Assembly: GCF_042643245.1 (NCBI RefSeq) | Contig: NZ_JBHRSK010000004.1 | Span: forward strand, 682,001-746,000 | Direction of reading: 5' to 3' | Origin: Acidimangrovimonas pyrenivorans | Lineage (GTDB): Bacteria; Pseudomonadota; Alphaproteobacteria; Rhodobacterales; Rhodobacteraceae | DNA: 64,000 nt | In this document: one piece after another, positions 27,848-36,755 of the stretch | Layout of the letters: each line of letters opens with the position of its first letter | Position numbering within the stretch: position 1 is the stretch's first letter | Made by a program: the position numbers and the translations under genes | Notes under the pieces: model-generated | What the model was told of the DNA's origin: nothing | The model's input: only the letters and a program-made list of their open reading frames with translations | Database searches by the model: none

Positions 27848-30097
27848 TCAGGCCCCGCCGATCAGCGCCAGCCAGGCATCCTCGTCGATCACCTCGACGC
27901 CCAGCTCCGCCGCCTTCGTCGCCTTCGAACCCGCCCCCGGCCCGGCCACCAGCAGGTCGGTCCTGGCCGAGACCGAGCCCGCCACCTTGGCCCCCAGCGC
28001 CTCGGCCCGGGCCTTGGCCTCGGCCCGGGTCATCTTTTCCAGCGTGCCGGTGAAGACCAGCGTCTTGCCGGCGACCGGGCTTTCGACGGCGCCGATCGGC
28101 TCGACCGCCTCGATCGTCAGATGCGCCACCAGCCGCTCGACCGAGGCGCGCTCGGCCTCCTGGGTCAGGCTGGTGGTCAGCGATTGCGCCACCGTGGCGC
28201 CGATGCCGTCGATGCCGACCAGGTCGTCCCAGGCCGCGCGCGCCTCCTTTGCGATCTCGGGCTCCGCCGCCCAGACCGCATCGGCCGCCTTCTTGAGCTG
28301 GGCGCGGCGGCCCTCGTCGGCGGCGGCGCGGCGCTCGGCCTCGCGCGCGGCCTCGGCCTGGCGCTGGCGCTCGGCCGCCGGGGTGGCAAGGTCGATGGCA
28401 GCGATCAGCGCCGCCCAGCTGCCGTAGTGCCGGGCCAGGTCGCGCGCCGCCACCTCGCCGATATGGCGGATGCCGAGGGCGAAGAGCAGCCGATCGAGCG
28501 GGATCGTCCGCCGCTCGTCGATGGCGTCGAACAGGTTCTGCGCACTCCTCTCGCCCCAGCCCTCGCGATTCTTCAGCTGCTGGATGCCGCTGCCGTAGCG
28601 TGCGCGCAGGGTGAAGATGTCGGCCGGCTCCCGGATCCAGCCGTCGCGGTAGAATTGCTCGACCTGTTTCGCCCCCAGCCCCTCGATGTCGAAGGCGGCG
28701 CGGGAGACGAAATGCTTGAGCTTCTCGATCGCCTGGGCCGGGCAGATCAGGCCGCCCGAGCAGCGGCGCACCGAATCCCCCTCCTCGCGGATCGCCTCGG
28801 AGCCGCATTCGGGACAGGTGGTCGGGAACTCGTAGGGCACGGCATCCCCCGGCCGGCGCGCCAGGTCGACATCGGCGACCTTGGGGATGACGTCGCCGGC
28901 GCGGTAGACCTGCACCCAGTCGCCGACGCGGATATCCTTGCCGCCGCGGATCGCCTCGCCCTTCGAATCCCGGCCGGCGATGTAATCCTCGTTGTGCAGG
29001 GTGGCGTTCGAGACCACCACGCCGCCGACCGTCACCGGGTGCAGCCGCGCCACCGGCGACAGCGCACCGGTGCGGCCGACCTGGATGTCGATCGCTTCGA
29101 GACGGGTCCAGGCCAGCTCGGCCGGGAACTTGTGGGCGATGGCCCAACGCGGCGTGGTCGAGCGGTAACCGAGCCGGTGCTGCAGCCCGATATCGTCGAC
29201 CTTGTAGACCACGCCGTCGATGTCGTAGCCGAGATCGGCACGACCGGCCTCGATCCGGCGATAGGTTTCCAGCATCTCCCGCGGCCCGTCGCAGCGCGTG
29301 GTGTAGGGGTTGACCTGGAACCCCAGCGCCTTCAGCCGCTCCATCGCGCCCATCTGGGTTTCGGCCAGCGGTTCGGAATGCTCGCCCCAGGCATAGGCGA
29401 AGAACTTCAGCGGCCGCGACCGGGTGACTTCGGCGTCGAGCTGGCGCAGCGAGCCGGCAGCGGCGTTGCGCGGGTTGGCGAAGGTCTTTTCGCCGGCCGC
29501 TTCCTGGCGGGTGTTGAGGGCGGCGAAATCGGCGTGGCTCATATAGACCTCGCCGCGCACCTCCAGCACCTCGGGCGCCCCCGACAGCCGCTGCGGGATG
29601 TCGGCGATGGTGCGGGCGTTCTCGGTCACGTTCTCGCCGGTCTCGCCGTCGCCGCGCGTCGCCGCCTGCATCAGGATGCCGTCGACATAGCGCAGCGCCA
29701 GCGACAGGCCGTCGATCTTGGGCTCGGCGGTATAGGCCAGTGGGGCGTCGGCGGAGAGGCCGAGAAAATTCCGGATCCGGGCATCGAACTCGGCGACGTC
29801 CTCGTCCTCGAAGGCGTTGGCGAGGCTGAGCATCCGCACCTTGTGGCGGACCTTGGCAAAGCCCTCGGCCAGCGCGCCGCCGACCTGCTCGCTCGGGCTG
29901 TCGGCACGCTTGAGCGCCGGGAATCGCGCCTCGATCGCCAGGTTGCGCTGCTTCAACGCGTCGTATTCGGCATCCGAGATCTCGGGCGCGTCCTCGGTAT
30001 GGTAGGCGCGGTTGGCGCGCGCGATCTGCTCGGCCAGTCGCGCCAGTTCGGCGCGGGCTTCCTTTTCGGTCAGCTCGTCGACAGGCCTGGCCTGCAT
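27848..30097 (-). CDS. ligA: NAD-dependent DNA ligase
   Basis: 749-aa ligase sealing nicks with NAD. Catalytic Lys127 is in AEPKIDGLSLALRY. Other parts are an Ia domain, OB fold, a Cys4 zinc finger (CPECGSEAIREEG... CSGGLICPAQ), HhH repeats and a C-terminal BRCT domain starting AVESPVAGKTLVFTGTLE. It is longer than the common 670-700 aa because of a charged, Ala/Glu/Arg-rich insert of about 60 residues (ERQRQAEAAREAERRAAADE and following) within the HhH region, probably a coiled coil. It is transcribed with recG. Confidence 0.96.
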   Translation of the reverse strand: MQARPVDELTEKEARAELARLAEQIARANRAYHTEDAPEISDAEYDALKQRNLAIEARFPALKRADSPSEQVGGALAEGFAKVRHKVRMLSLANAFEDEDVAEFDARIRNFLGLSADAPLAYTAEPKIDGLSLALRYVDGILMQAATRGDGETGENVTENARTIADIPQRLSGAPEVLEVRGEVYMSHADFAALNTRQEAAGEKTFANPRNAAAGSLRQLDAEVTRSRPLKFFAYAWGEHSEPLAETQMGAMERLKALGFQVNPYTTRCDGPREMLETYRRIEAGRADLGYDIDGVVYKVDDIGLQHRLGYRSTTPRWAIAHKFPAELAWTRLEAIDIQVGRTGALSPVARLHPVTVGGVVVSNATLHNEDYIAGRDSKGEAIRGGKDIRVGDWVQVYRAGDVIPKVADVDLARRPGDAVPYEFPTTCPECGSEAIREEGDSVRRCSGGLICPAQAIEKLKHFVSRAAFDIEGLGAKQVEQFYRDGWIREPADIFTLRARYGSGIQQLKNREGWGERSAQNLFDAIDERRTIPLDRLLFALGIRHIGEVAARDLARHYGSWAALIAAIDLATPAAERQRQAEAAREAERRAAADEGRRAQLKKAADAVWAAEPEIAKEARAAWDDLVGIDGIGATVAQSLTTSLTQEAERASVERLVAHLTIEAVEPIGAVESPVAGKTLVFTGTLEKMTRAEAKARAEALGAKVAGSVSARTDLLVAGPGAGSKATKAAELGVEVIDEDAWLALIGGA

Positions 30098-30260
30098 CCT
30101 GGTCTCTCCCCGGGGTCGTCTGCTCCAGTGATAGGAGGCGGCCCCGGCGAGGTCCAGACCATCCGTGCGCCGAGACCGGCGGCGCGGGAGACGGCCCGCC
30201 GGGCAATTCCCCGGCCCCGTCCAATTCTCCGGCCCCTGCCCGGCGGCGGCGGCCCCGGCC

Positions 30261-30968
30261 TCAGGCGCCGACGGCGATGGCGGGCTCGGCCGGTGCCGGA
30301 TCGCGCAACACGTAGCCGCGGCCCCAGACCGTCTCGATATGGGTGTCGCCGCCGGTCGCCTCGGCCAGCTTCTTGCGTAGCTTGCAGATGAAGACGTCGA
30401 TGATCTTCAGCTCGGGCTCGTCCATGCCGCCATAGAGATGGTTGAGGAACATCTCCTTGGTCAGCGTCGTGCCCTTGCGCAGGCTCAGCAGCTCGAGCAT
30501 CTGGTATTCCTTGCCGGTCAGATGCACCGGCTGGCCGGCGACATCCACCGTCTTGGCATCGAGATTGACATTCACCTTGCCGGTCCGGATCACCGACTGG
30601 GCATGGCCCTTCGAGCGCCGGACGATGGCATGGATCCGCGCCACCAGCTCCTCGCGGTGGAACGGCTTGGTCAGGTAATCGTCGGCACCGAAGCCGAAGC
30701 CCCTGATCTTGCTCTCGGTATCGTCCGAGCCGGACAGGATCAGGATCGGCGTGTCGACCCGGGCCAGCCGCAGCTGGCGCAGCACCTCGTGGCCCGACAT
30801 GTCGGGCAGGTTGAGGTCGAGCAGGATCAGGTCGTAATCGTAGAGCTTGGCCAGATCGACGCCTTCCTCGCCCAGGTCGGTGCAGTAGACGTTGAGGTTG
30901 GCATGGGTCAGCATCAACTCGATGCTGCGCGATGTGGTCGGGTCGTCCTCTACCAGCAGAATCCGCAT
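30261..30968 (-). CDS. ctrA: Response regulator CtrA
   Basis: 235-aa OmpR-class master regulator. The receiver domain has acidic pocket VEDDP, phosphoacceptor Asp51 (LILLDLNLPDMSGHE) and Lys in DYLTKPFHREE. The winged-helix domain contains the CtrA-diagnostic HLTGKEYQMLELLSLRKGTT, then LTKEMFLNHLYGG and DVFICKLRKKL. AGGAGG precedes the ATG. In Rhodobacterales CtrA controls motility and, in several species, gene-transfer-agent and SOS-linked functions; this role is from family knowledge. A CtrA-type half-site lies 54 bp upstream, and sciP lies just beyond it in the same direction. Confidence 0.97.
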   Translation of the reverse strand: MRILLVEDDPTTSRSIELMLTHANLNVYCTDLGEEGVDLAKLYDYDLILLDLNLPDMSGHEVLRQLRLARVDTPILILSGSDDTESKIRGFGFGADDYLTKPFHREELVARIHAIVRRSKGHAQSVIRTGKVNVNLDAKTVDVAGQPVHLTGKEYQMLELLSLRKGTTLTKEMFLNHLYGGMDEPELKIIDVFICKLRKKLAEATGGDTHIETVWGRGYVLRDPAPAEPAIAVGA

Positions 30969-31021
30969 TCTGAGGCCTCCTGAACAATCATCTTTTCGGC
31001 AACAGGTTTGAAGCGCATTGG

Positions 31022-31036
31022 TTAATCTCCCGTTAC
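31022..31036 (-). promoter_or_regulatory. Candidate CtrA-binding box upstream of ctrA
   Basis: TTAA-N7-TTAC on the plus strand (TTAATCTCCCGTTAC; GTAA-N7-TTAA on the minus strand) matches the CtrA consensus TTAA-N7-TTAA at 7 of 8 positions. It lies 54 bp upstream of the ctrA ATG, so autoregulation is possible. Confidence 0.5.
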
Positions 31037-31063
31037 TGTGGCATAAATGGGGCGAAAGACAAC

Positions 31064-31390
31064 CTATAGTTGCCGGTATCTCTGGACCGCGGTCACTTTC
31101 AGCGCCGCCTCGCCATGGGTTTCGACCGCCCGGCGCCACAGCGTGAACTCCTCTTCCGACAGCGCGTAGCGGCGCAGCGCCTCGGCTTCGCCGATCAGCC
31201 CGTGCTGCACGGCGCGGACCACCATCGCCTTGCGGCTGGCGACCCAGCGCCTGGTGTCGGGCGGCGGCAGATCGGCGCGGCGCAGCACGCTGCCGTCGGA
31301 CAGCTTCACCTGCTCTGGCGCGGTTTCCGATGCGGACGGGGAGGCGGATTGCGACGGCGCCTGCGGATCGGGTGTCAACACGGTGGACAT
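31064..31390 (-). CDS. sciP: CtrA inhibitor SciP (DUF1153)
   Basis: 108-aa protein started at the ATG at 31388-31390 with AGAGGGAAC upstream. A disordered Ala/Ser/Pro/Gln-rich N-terminus (about 35 residues) precedes the conserved DUF1153 domain: LPPPDTRRWVASRKAMVVRA, GLIGEAEALRRYALSEEEF and LWRRAVETHGEAALKVT. In Caulobacter SciP binds CtrA-regulated promoters together with CtrA and blocks transcription. Its position immediately upstream of ctrA on the same strand supports the assignment. Transcription may run from sciP into ctrA, or ctrA may have its own promoter in the 95-bp gap. Confidence 0.85.
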   Translation of the reverse strand: MSTVLTPDPQAPSQSASPSASETAPEQVKLSDGSVLRRADLPPPDTRRWVASRKAMVVRAVQHGLIGEAEALRRYALSEEEFTLWRRAVETHGEAALKVTAVQRYRQL

Positions 31391-31491
31391 GGCGGTTCCC
31401 TCTTGTTTTCGGCCACGCTGCCAGAAGCGCCTTAAGGAGCAGTGAAGGCGCCCCGGCGCGAATACGGGACCAATGTCGGCCGAAAGAGGGG

Positions 31492-31519
31492 TTGAGAGTG
31501 GGAGGCGTTTTCCTATATT
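31492..31519 (+). promoter_or_regulatory. Putative promoter of mnmA
   Basis: TTGAGA (31492-31497) and TATATT (31514-31519) with 16-bp spacing, 32 bp before the mnmA ATG. Confidence 0.55.
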
Positions 31520-31551
31520 CCATCGCACTTCACCGCTTTCGGGGATTTCCC

Positions 31552-32697
31552 ATGCCGCTCGACCGTCCCGCACCGCTCAATTCGCTCGGCATCGCCAAGC
31601 CGCCGGCCGAGACCCGGGTCGTCGTCGCCATGTCCGGCGGCGTCGACAGTTCGGTCGTCGCCGCGATGCTGGCCGAGGAAGGCTATGACGTCGTCGGCGT
31701 GACGCTGCAGCTCTACGATCACGGCGCGGCGCTGGCCAAGAAGGGTGCCTGCTGCGCCGGCCGCGACATCCACGACGCCCGCCGGGTGGCCGAGGAGATG
31801 GGCTTTCCCCATTACGTGCTCGACTACGAGAACACCTTCCGCGAGGCGGTGATCGACGAATTCGCCGACAGCTACCTCGCCGGCGCCACCCCGGTGCCCT
31901 GCATCCGCTGCAACGAGCGGGTCAAGTTCCGCGACCTGCTGGAAACGGCGAAGGATCTCGAGGCCGACTGCATGGCGACGGGCCATTACATCCAGCGCAA
32001 GATGGGCGAGGCCGGGCCGGAACTGCACTGCGCCACCGACCCGAACCGCGACCAGAGCTATTTCCTGTTCTCGACCACGCCGGAGCAGCTGGCCTACCTG
32101 CGCTTCCCGCTCGGCCACCTGGCCTCGAAGGCCGAGACCCGGGCGCTGGCGGCGAAATACGGCCTCAGCGTCGCCGACAAGCCCGACAGCCAGGACATCT
32201 GCTTCGTGCCCGACGGCAACTATGCCAGCGTGATCGAGAAGCTGCGCCCCGGCGCCGCCGATCCGGGCGAGATCGTCGACATGGACGGCAACGTGCTGGG
32301 CGAACATCGCGGGGTGATCCACTACACGATCGGCCAGCGTCGGGGCCTCGGCATCGGTGGGCTGGCCGATCCGCTCTACGTCGTCAAGCTCGACCCGGAG
32401 GCGCGGCAGGTCGTCGTCGGGCCGAAGGAGGCGCTGACCACCAGGATCGTCCCGGTGCGCGAGATCAACTGGCTCGGCGACGCGCCGCTGACCGCGCGGC
32501 CGGAATGGGAGGTGGCGGTCAAGGTCCGGTCCACGCGTCCGCCGCGGCCGGCAGTGATCCGGCCGATCTCGGAAACCGAGGCCGAGGTCGAGCTGCTGAC
32601 GCCCGAGGAAGGGGTCAGCCCCGGCCAGGCCTGCGTGTTCTACGCTCCCGACAGCACCCGCGTGCTGGGCGGCGGCTGGATCTGGCGCGGCAAGTAA
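31552..32697 (+). CDS. mnmA: tRNA-specific 2-thiouridylase MnmA
   Basis: 381-aa enzyme that thiolates U34 of Lys, Glu and Gln tRNAs. The PP-loop is MSGGVDSSVVAAML near residues 27-40. Catalytic Cys positions are in TPVPCIRCNERVKF and SQDICFVP. The central domain has GHYIQRK, and the C-terminal barrel has VIHYTIGQRRGLGIGG and a C-terminal CVFY. The start is the ATG at 31552; the open frame runs into the sciP promoter region upstream and is not used. The tRNA-Gln(TTG) found at 43830 is one expected substrate. It is divergent from sciP/ctrA. Confidence 0.95.
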   Translation: MPLDRPAPLNSLGIAKPPAETRVVVAMSGGVDSSVVAAMLAEEGYDVVGVTLQLYDHGAALAKKGACCAGRDIHDARRVAEEMGFPHYVLDYENTFREAVIDEFADSYLAGATPVPCIRCNERVKFRDLLETAKDLEADCMATGHYIQRKMGEAGPELHCATDPNRDQSYFLFSTTPEQLAYLRFPLGHLASKAETRALAAKYGLSVADKPDSQDICFVPDGNYASVIEKLRPGAADPGEIVDMDGNVLGEHRGVIHYTIGQRRGLGIGGLADPLYVVKLDPEARQVVVGPKEALTTRIVPVREINWLGDAPLTARPEWEVAVKVRSTRPPRPAVIRPISETEAEVELLTPEEGVSPGQACVFYAPDSTRVLGGGWIWRGK

Positions 32698-32788
32698 GCC
32701 CCCCGGCAAGCCCCCCGGGCATTCCCCCGATTGCCTCCGCCCTCGCGGCACGGCATCCTGCCGGCAGAGATGCTGAAAGGATCGGCCG

Positions 32789-34234
32789 ATGCCTGACGGA
32801 TCGCGACGCCGGGGCCTGCCCGGCCCCCTGCTCGCCCTGCTCTATGTCCTCATCGTGATCCTGCCGATCGGCCTCGCGGCGGCAATGACCGGCGGCAAGG
32901 GCGCGGATGCCTGGGTCCGGGCCTGCGCCGCGGCGGGGCTGGCGGCCGGGGCGATGATCCTGCTGCAGATGGTCTCCAGCGGCCGGTTCGAGCGGCTCTC
33001 GGGCCGGATCGGCATCGACGTCACGATGGGGTTTCACAAATGGGCCGCGCCGCTGGCGCTAGTCCTCGCCCTGGCCCATCCGCTGCTCTATCTCGGCCTG
33101 CCCGACCCGCAGCGCCCGCGCCGTTTCTACAACCATCTCAACACCCTGTGGAATGCTCCTCATCTTGCCGACGGCCGTTGGGCATTGTTGTTGCTGCTGA
33201 TCCTCGTCGCCCTGGCGCTGCTGCGCGACCGGCTGCCGCTGCGCTACGAGGTCTGGCGGATGAGCCACGCGATCGTCGCCTATGCCCTCGTCGCCCTGAT
33301 CGTGGCCCACGCGCTGAGCGACGGGCGCCATTCGACCCGCGGCGCGCTGCCGTTCTACTGGCTGCTGCTGGCCGCCGCCGTCGCCGGGCCGGCGCTCTGG
33401 GTCTATCTGCGCCGGCTGCTGGCCGGAGCGGAAGGCGACTGGCGGCTGGCGTCGTCGCGCAAGGTCGCCGACCGGCTGTGGGAGGTGACGCTGACCGGCA
33501 ATTCCGGACAGTCGCTCGACTTCCGCGCCGGCCAGTTCGCCTGGCTCGCCTTCGGCCGCCACCGGCTGCCGCTGTTCGATCACCCGTTCTCGATCGCCTC
33601 GCCGCCCGATCAGGGCGCGGCGCCGCGCTTCCTGATCCAGGAGGCGGGGGATTTCACCCGCTCGATCGGCCGCCTGCCCCATGGCACCCGCGTCGGCATC
33701 GACGCGCCGCATGGCAGCTTCCCCCTCGACGGTGGCGGCAACGCGGTGCTGCTGATCGCCGGCGGCGTCGGCATCGCGCCGATCCTGTCGCTGCTGGGCG
33801 ACATGGCGGCGCGCGCAGACGACCGTGCCGTCCGCCTGATCTATGCCGCCCGCAGCCCGGACGCGATGCTGCATGACAGCTTCTGGCGCCCGGCGCTGGA
33901 GGCGCTCGACGGCAGGGCGACACTGCTCAGCGACGCGCCGACGGATCGGCCCGGGATCGGCCAGGGCCCGCTCGGCGAAGCGCATCTGAGGGCGGCGCTG
34001 GAGGGGATCGACCCGAAGCGGGTCAAGGTGCGGATCTGCGGCCCCGGGCCGATGATGACCATGGCCACCGATTGCCTGCACCGCTGCGGCGTGCCGCTTG
34101 CCAATGTCGATTACGAGCGTTTCAGCTATTCCACCGCCAGCCTGTCGCGCAGGGACCTCAGGGCACTGGCCGGGTTCCTGCTGTCCTGGGCCGCGATCGC
34201 GGCGGCCGTCGCCGGCTTCGCCCTTGCCGGCTAA
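32789..34234 (+). CDS. Ferric-reductase-like transmembrane flavocytochrome
   Basis: 481-aa protein. The N-terminal half has about six helices with paired histidines (GFHKWAAPLALVLALAHPLL and WRMSHAIVAYALVALIVAHA) that fit two heme b sites of the ferric reductase/NADPH-oxidase fold. The C-terminal half is an FAD-binding 8 plus NAD-binding 6 reductase: FDHPFSIAS (FAD), IAGGVGIAPILSLL (pyridine nucleotide loop), CGPGPMMTMA. An extra C-terminal helix (FLLSWAAIAAAVAGFALAG) follows. It probably moves electrons from NAD(P)H across the membrane; the acceptor, metal or oxygen, cannot be told. It stands alone, 90 bp after mnmA. Confidence 0.8.
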   Translation: MPDGSRRRGLPGPLLALLYVLIVILPIGLAAAMTGGKGADAWVRACAAAGLAAGAMILLQMVSSGRFERLSGRIGIDVTMGFHKWAAPLALVLALAHPLLYLGLPDPQRPRRFYNHLNTLWNAPHLADGRWALLLLLILVALALLRDRLPLRYEVWRMSHAIVAYALVALIVAHALSDGRHSTRGALPFYWLLLAAAVAGPALWVYLRRLLAGAEGDWRLASSRKVADRLWEVTLTGNSGQSLDFRAGQFAWLAFGRHRLPLFDHPFSIASPPDQGAAPRFLIQEAGDFTRSIGRLPHGTRVGIDAPHGSFPLDGGGNAVLLIAGGVGIAPILSLLGDMAARADDRAVRLIYAARSPDAMLHDSFWRPALEALDGRATLLSDAPTDRPGIGQGPLGEAHLRAALEGIDPKRVKVRICGPGPMMTMATDCLHRCGVPLANVDYERFSYSTASLSRRDLRALAGFLLSWAAIAAAVAGFALAG

Positions 34235-34322
34235 CAGCCGGATGGCGGCGGGCCGCAAGACACCTTGCGCCTTCGCGAAGGCGCCGGGAACGGTCGGTGG
34301 GCGCGGCCCTGGCCCGACGGGC

Positions 34323-34583
34323 CTAGCGCGGGGCCGCCTCGATCGAGATCGCGCGCTTCCTGAGTTCGGAATAGAGCGCCGGAAGCACCCGGGCCTGGTC
34401 GACGGCGAGGCGCAGGGCCTCCTGGATCCGGGGCTCTGCCGCCCCCGGCCCAGCGGCCCGCCAGACCATGCGCTGGCTGACGCCATCGTCATAGACGATC
34501 TCGAACATCCCTTTCTGAGTGCGCCGCAGCCCCAGGAAATTCCGGCTACGCGCCGCGTGGAAACTTGTCGCGTTTTGAGTCAT
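34323..34583 (-). CDS. Conserved hypothetical protein, 86 aa
   Basis: Started at the ATG at 34581-34583 (MTQNATSFHAARSRNFLGL). The longer frame upstream lacks coding character. The sequence FLGLRRTQKGMFEIVYDDGV followed by SQRMVWRAAG and a helical C-terminus looks like a small compact alpha/beta protein. I do not recognise the family. No clear Shine-Dalgarno is present. It lies between the flavocytochrome and the ribosomal operon terminator, convergent with the former. Confidence 0.4.
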   Translation of the reverse strand: MTQNATSFHAARSRNFLGLRRTQKGMFEIVYDDGVSQRMVWRAAGPGAAEPRIQEALRLAVDQARVLPALYSELRKRAISIEAAPR

Positions 34584-34744
34584 GGCTGAAATGCTGATCA
34601 CCCTGGACCGGACAAGCCTGAATCCTGAGCGCATTTCGGTCAATTGCCGTTTTGTTCCCTGTCGCAGAATTGTCGCAAAGCGCGGCACGGCGGCCACAGG
34701 GGACGGGCGGCATCATGCGAGGCGCCACAGCCCGATAGCCGGCC

Positions 34745-34774
34745 CAAAGAAAAAGGCCCGCGAAACCGCGGGCC
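34745..34774 (-). terminator. Terminator of the rplM-rpsI operon
   Basis: Arms 34755-34762 (GGCCCGCG) and 34767-34774 (CGCGGGCC) with a 4-nt loop. The minus-strand transcript then reads TTTTTCTTT. It lies 24 bp after the rpsI stop. Confidence 0.9.
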
Positions 34775-34797
34775 CTTTCCGAAAGCTCTGGCTGCGA

Positions 34798-35301
34798 TCA
34801 GCGCTTCGAGAACTGGAAGCTCCGACGCGCCTTGCGCTTGCCGTATTTCTTCCGCTCGACGACGCGGCTGTCGCGGGTCAGGAAGCCGGCGGCCTTGAGC
34901 GGCGCGCGCAGGCTGGGTTCGTAGAGCTGCAGCGCCTTCGAGATGCCGTGCTTGACCGCACCGGCCTGGCCCGAGAGACCGCCGCCCTTGACGGTAGCCA
35001 TGACGTCGAACTGGCCTTCGACATTCGCCACCTGGAACGGCTGGCGCAGGATCATCTGCAGCACCGGGCGGGCGAAATAGGTGTTCAGTTCCTTGCCGTT
35101 GACGGTGACCTTGCCGCTGCCCGGCTTGATCCAGACACGGGCGACCGCGTCCTTCCGCTTGCCGGTGGCATAGGAGCGGCCCAGTTCGTCACGGACCGGC
35201 TCGCGCGGGGTCTCGGTGTCGGTGAAGACGGCGGCACCGGCGTCGGCGGTTTCGGTGACGACCGACTTCAGCTCGTCGAGAGATTTGATTTCATCGGCCA
35301 T
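34798..35301 (-). CDS. rpsI: 30S ribosomal protein S9
   Basis: 167-aa S9. The conserved core is SYATGKRKDAVARVWIKPGS, FARPVLQMILRQPF, GGGLSGQAGAVKHGISKAL and the terminal basic tail YGKRKARRSFQFSKR that reaches the decoding site. An N-terminal extension of about 40 residues (MADEIKSLDELKSVVTET and following) is typical of rhodobacterial S9. The start is 3 bp after the rplM stop. The operon ends at the terminator at 34745-34774. Confidence 0.98.
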   Translation of the reverse strand: MADEIKSLDELKSVVTETADAGAAVFTDTETPREPVRDELGRSYATGKRKDAVARVWIKPGSGKVTVNGKELNTYFARPVLQMILRQPFQVANVEGQFDVMATVKGGGLSGQAGAVKHGISKALQLYEPSLRAPLKAAGFLTRDSRVVERKKYGKRKARRSFQFSKR

Positions 35302-35303
35302 GA

Positions 35304-35768
35304 TCAGGCGCTCCGGGTGTTTTTCGGGTTCAGCGGCTTGATGTCGAGCACTTCGGGCTGCTGGGCCTCGTGCGGGTGCTCGGCGCCGGCATAGACGCGC
35401 AGGTTGGCCATCTGCTTGCGGCTCAGCTTGCCGCCCGGCAGCATGCGCTGCACGGCCTTCTCGACGACGCGCTCGGGATGGGCGCCCTCGAGGATCTGGC
35501 GCGCGGTCCGGCTCTTGATGCCGCCCGGGTGGCCGGTGTGCCAGTAATAGGTCTTGTCGTCGCGCTTCTTGCCCGTCATCTGCACCTTGTCGGCGTTGAT
35601 GATGATGACGTTGTCGCCCATGTCCATATGCGGGGTGAAGGACGGCTTGTGCTTGCCGCGCAGACGGTTGGCGACGATCGAGGCGAGCCGGCCCAGAACG
35701 ACGCCCTCGGCGTCGATCAGGATCCATTTCTTGTCGATATCCGCCGGGGTCGCGGTAAAGGTTTTCAT
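35304..35768 (-). CDS. rplM: 50S ribosomal protein L13
   Basis: 154-aa L13, the first gene of the conserved rplM-rpsI pair. Characteristic stretches: KKWILIDAEGVVLGRLAS, NRLRGKHKPSFTPHMDMGDN, TYYWHTGHPGGIKS and VVEKAVQRMLPGGKLSRKQM, ending with RVYAGAEHPHEAQQP. The length is slightly above the E. coli protein because of a short C-terminal tail. It is transcribed from a well-formed promoter about 60 bp upstream. Confidence 0.98.
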   Translation of the reverse strand: MKTFTATPADIDKKWILIDAEGVVLGRLASIVANRLRGKHKPSFTPHMDMGDNVIIINADKVQMTGKKRDDKTYYWHTGHPGGIKSRTARQILEGAHPERVVEKAVQRMLPGGKLSRKQMANLRVYAGAEHPHEAQQPEVLDIKPLNPKNTRSA

Positions 35769-35825
35769 TGTCGGCCCTATTCGATGAAGGGTTCGGCCGG
35801 GAGTCCCGGCGCTGTGGATGGGCGT

Positions 35826-35853
35826 GTTCTAATCATTTCGCGACCCACGTCAA
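35826..35853 (-). promoter_or_regulatory. Putative promoter of rplM-rpsI
   Basis: On the minus strand TTGACG (35853-35848) and TAGAAC (35831-35826) are 16 bp apart, 58 bp before the rplM start, in an otherwise AT-richer intergenic stretch (35820-35920). Confidence 0.6.
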
Positions 35854-35951
35854 GGGGCGTGCTTCCAGATTTATTGCGTCAAAACAACGACTTGCGAAAT
35901 AGGTATCATTTTACCCCACACTTTCGGAGCCCTGCGCGGCCCTTTCGGGCG

Positions 35952-36755
35952 CTAGCGCAGGATCGGCGGCTTGTCCGGATCCGATCCGGGGGCGATGCGC
36001 TCGACCCGCTCGGGCGTTTCCGGCGCCGGCAGGTCGAAGCGCAGACCGACCCGGGCGAGCCGCTCGGCCACTGGGTCGGTGCCGGCGAGGAAGGTGACGT
36101 CCATCTCGCCGGCGTCGATGCCGGAGAAGGTCAGCGCCTCGGCCGCGGCCCGGGCCAGCGCCTCCTCGGCGCCGGCGACGGCATCGACGAAGGCCAGCAT
36201 GTGGCCCCGGCGCCCGCCCTCGTACTCGACCGCCGCCAGGAAGGCCGCCGCCGCCAGGCCGCCGGCCCGGGCCAGCTTGGCGTCGAGTCCGGTAATCAGC
36301 GCCTCGGGCAACCCTGCCGGCGGGGTCAACACGGTGGGGGTCGCCTCGGCCTGCTCGGGTCCGTGGCCCAGCGTCACCGCCAGCCAGTCGACCGCCTCTG
36401 GCCCCAGCAGCATCGCCGAGGGCGCGACGCCGAGGTTGATCCCCAGCCCGATCCCCTGCCCCGCCAGCTGCGCCGCCACCACCCGGCCGGGCAGCGCGGC
36501 ATAGGGCGCCGGGGCGTCCGACGCGTCGGCGGCGAAGGCGGCCAGCCGCTCCTCGCGGTCGAAGACGACGACGACCGGGCCGTCCTCGAGCCCGAAGACC
36601 TGCGGCGTCAGGCTCTCGCCCTCGGCTTCGCGTTCCAGCAGCAGGAACAGCTCGCCATCGGCGAGGCGTTCGTAGAAGCGCAGCCTTGCGGCGCCATCCT
36701 CGGGCGCGGCCGTCATCGCGGCATGGGCGGCGTCGAGCGGGGTTTCCTCGGTCAT
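35952..36755 (-). CDS. SseB-family protein
   Basis: 267-aa protein started at the ATG at 36753-36755, which overlaps the stop of the upstream glycosylase gene (ATGA). The N-terminus (TPLDAAHAAMTAAPEDGAAR, FYERLADGELFLLLE) and PQVFGLEDGPVVVVFDREER are the SseB N-terminal domain pattern. A conserved Gly-rich PYAALPGRVVAAQLAGQGIG and a C-terminal SseB-like half follow. Function is unknown in non-pathogens; despite the name there is no type III secretion gene nearby. It is co-expressed with the UDG-like gene. Confidence 0.75.
   Translation of the reverse strand: MTEETPLDAAHAAMTAAPEDGAARLRFYERLADGELFLLLEREAEGESLTPQVFGLEDGPVVVVFDREERLAAFAADASDAPAPYAALPGRVVAAQLAGQGIGLGINLGVAPSAMLLGPEAVDWLAVTLGHGPEQAEATPTVLTPPAGLPEALITGLDAKLARAGGLAAAAFLAAVEYEGGRRGHMLAFVDAVAGAEEALARAAAEALTFSGIDAGEMDVTFLAGTDPVAERLARVGLRFDLPAPETPERVERIAPGSDPDKPPILR

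Noticed and set aside
25943..30391. 1482-aa plus-strand open frame across recG/ligA/ctrA
   Set aside because: It is antisense to three clearly conserved genes; high G+C suppresses stop codons. Composition is Arg/Asp/Ala/Gly-rich with no domain.
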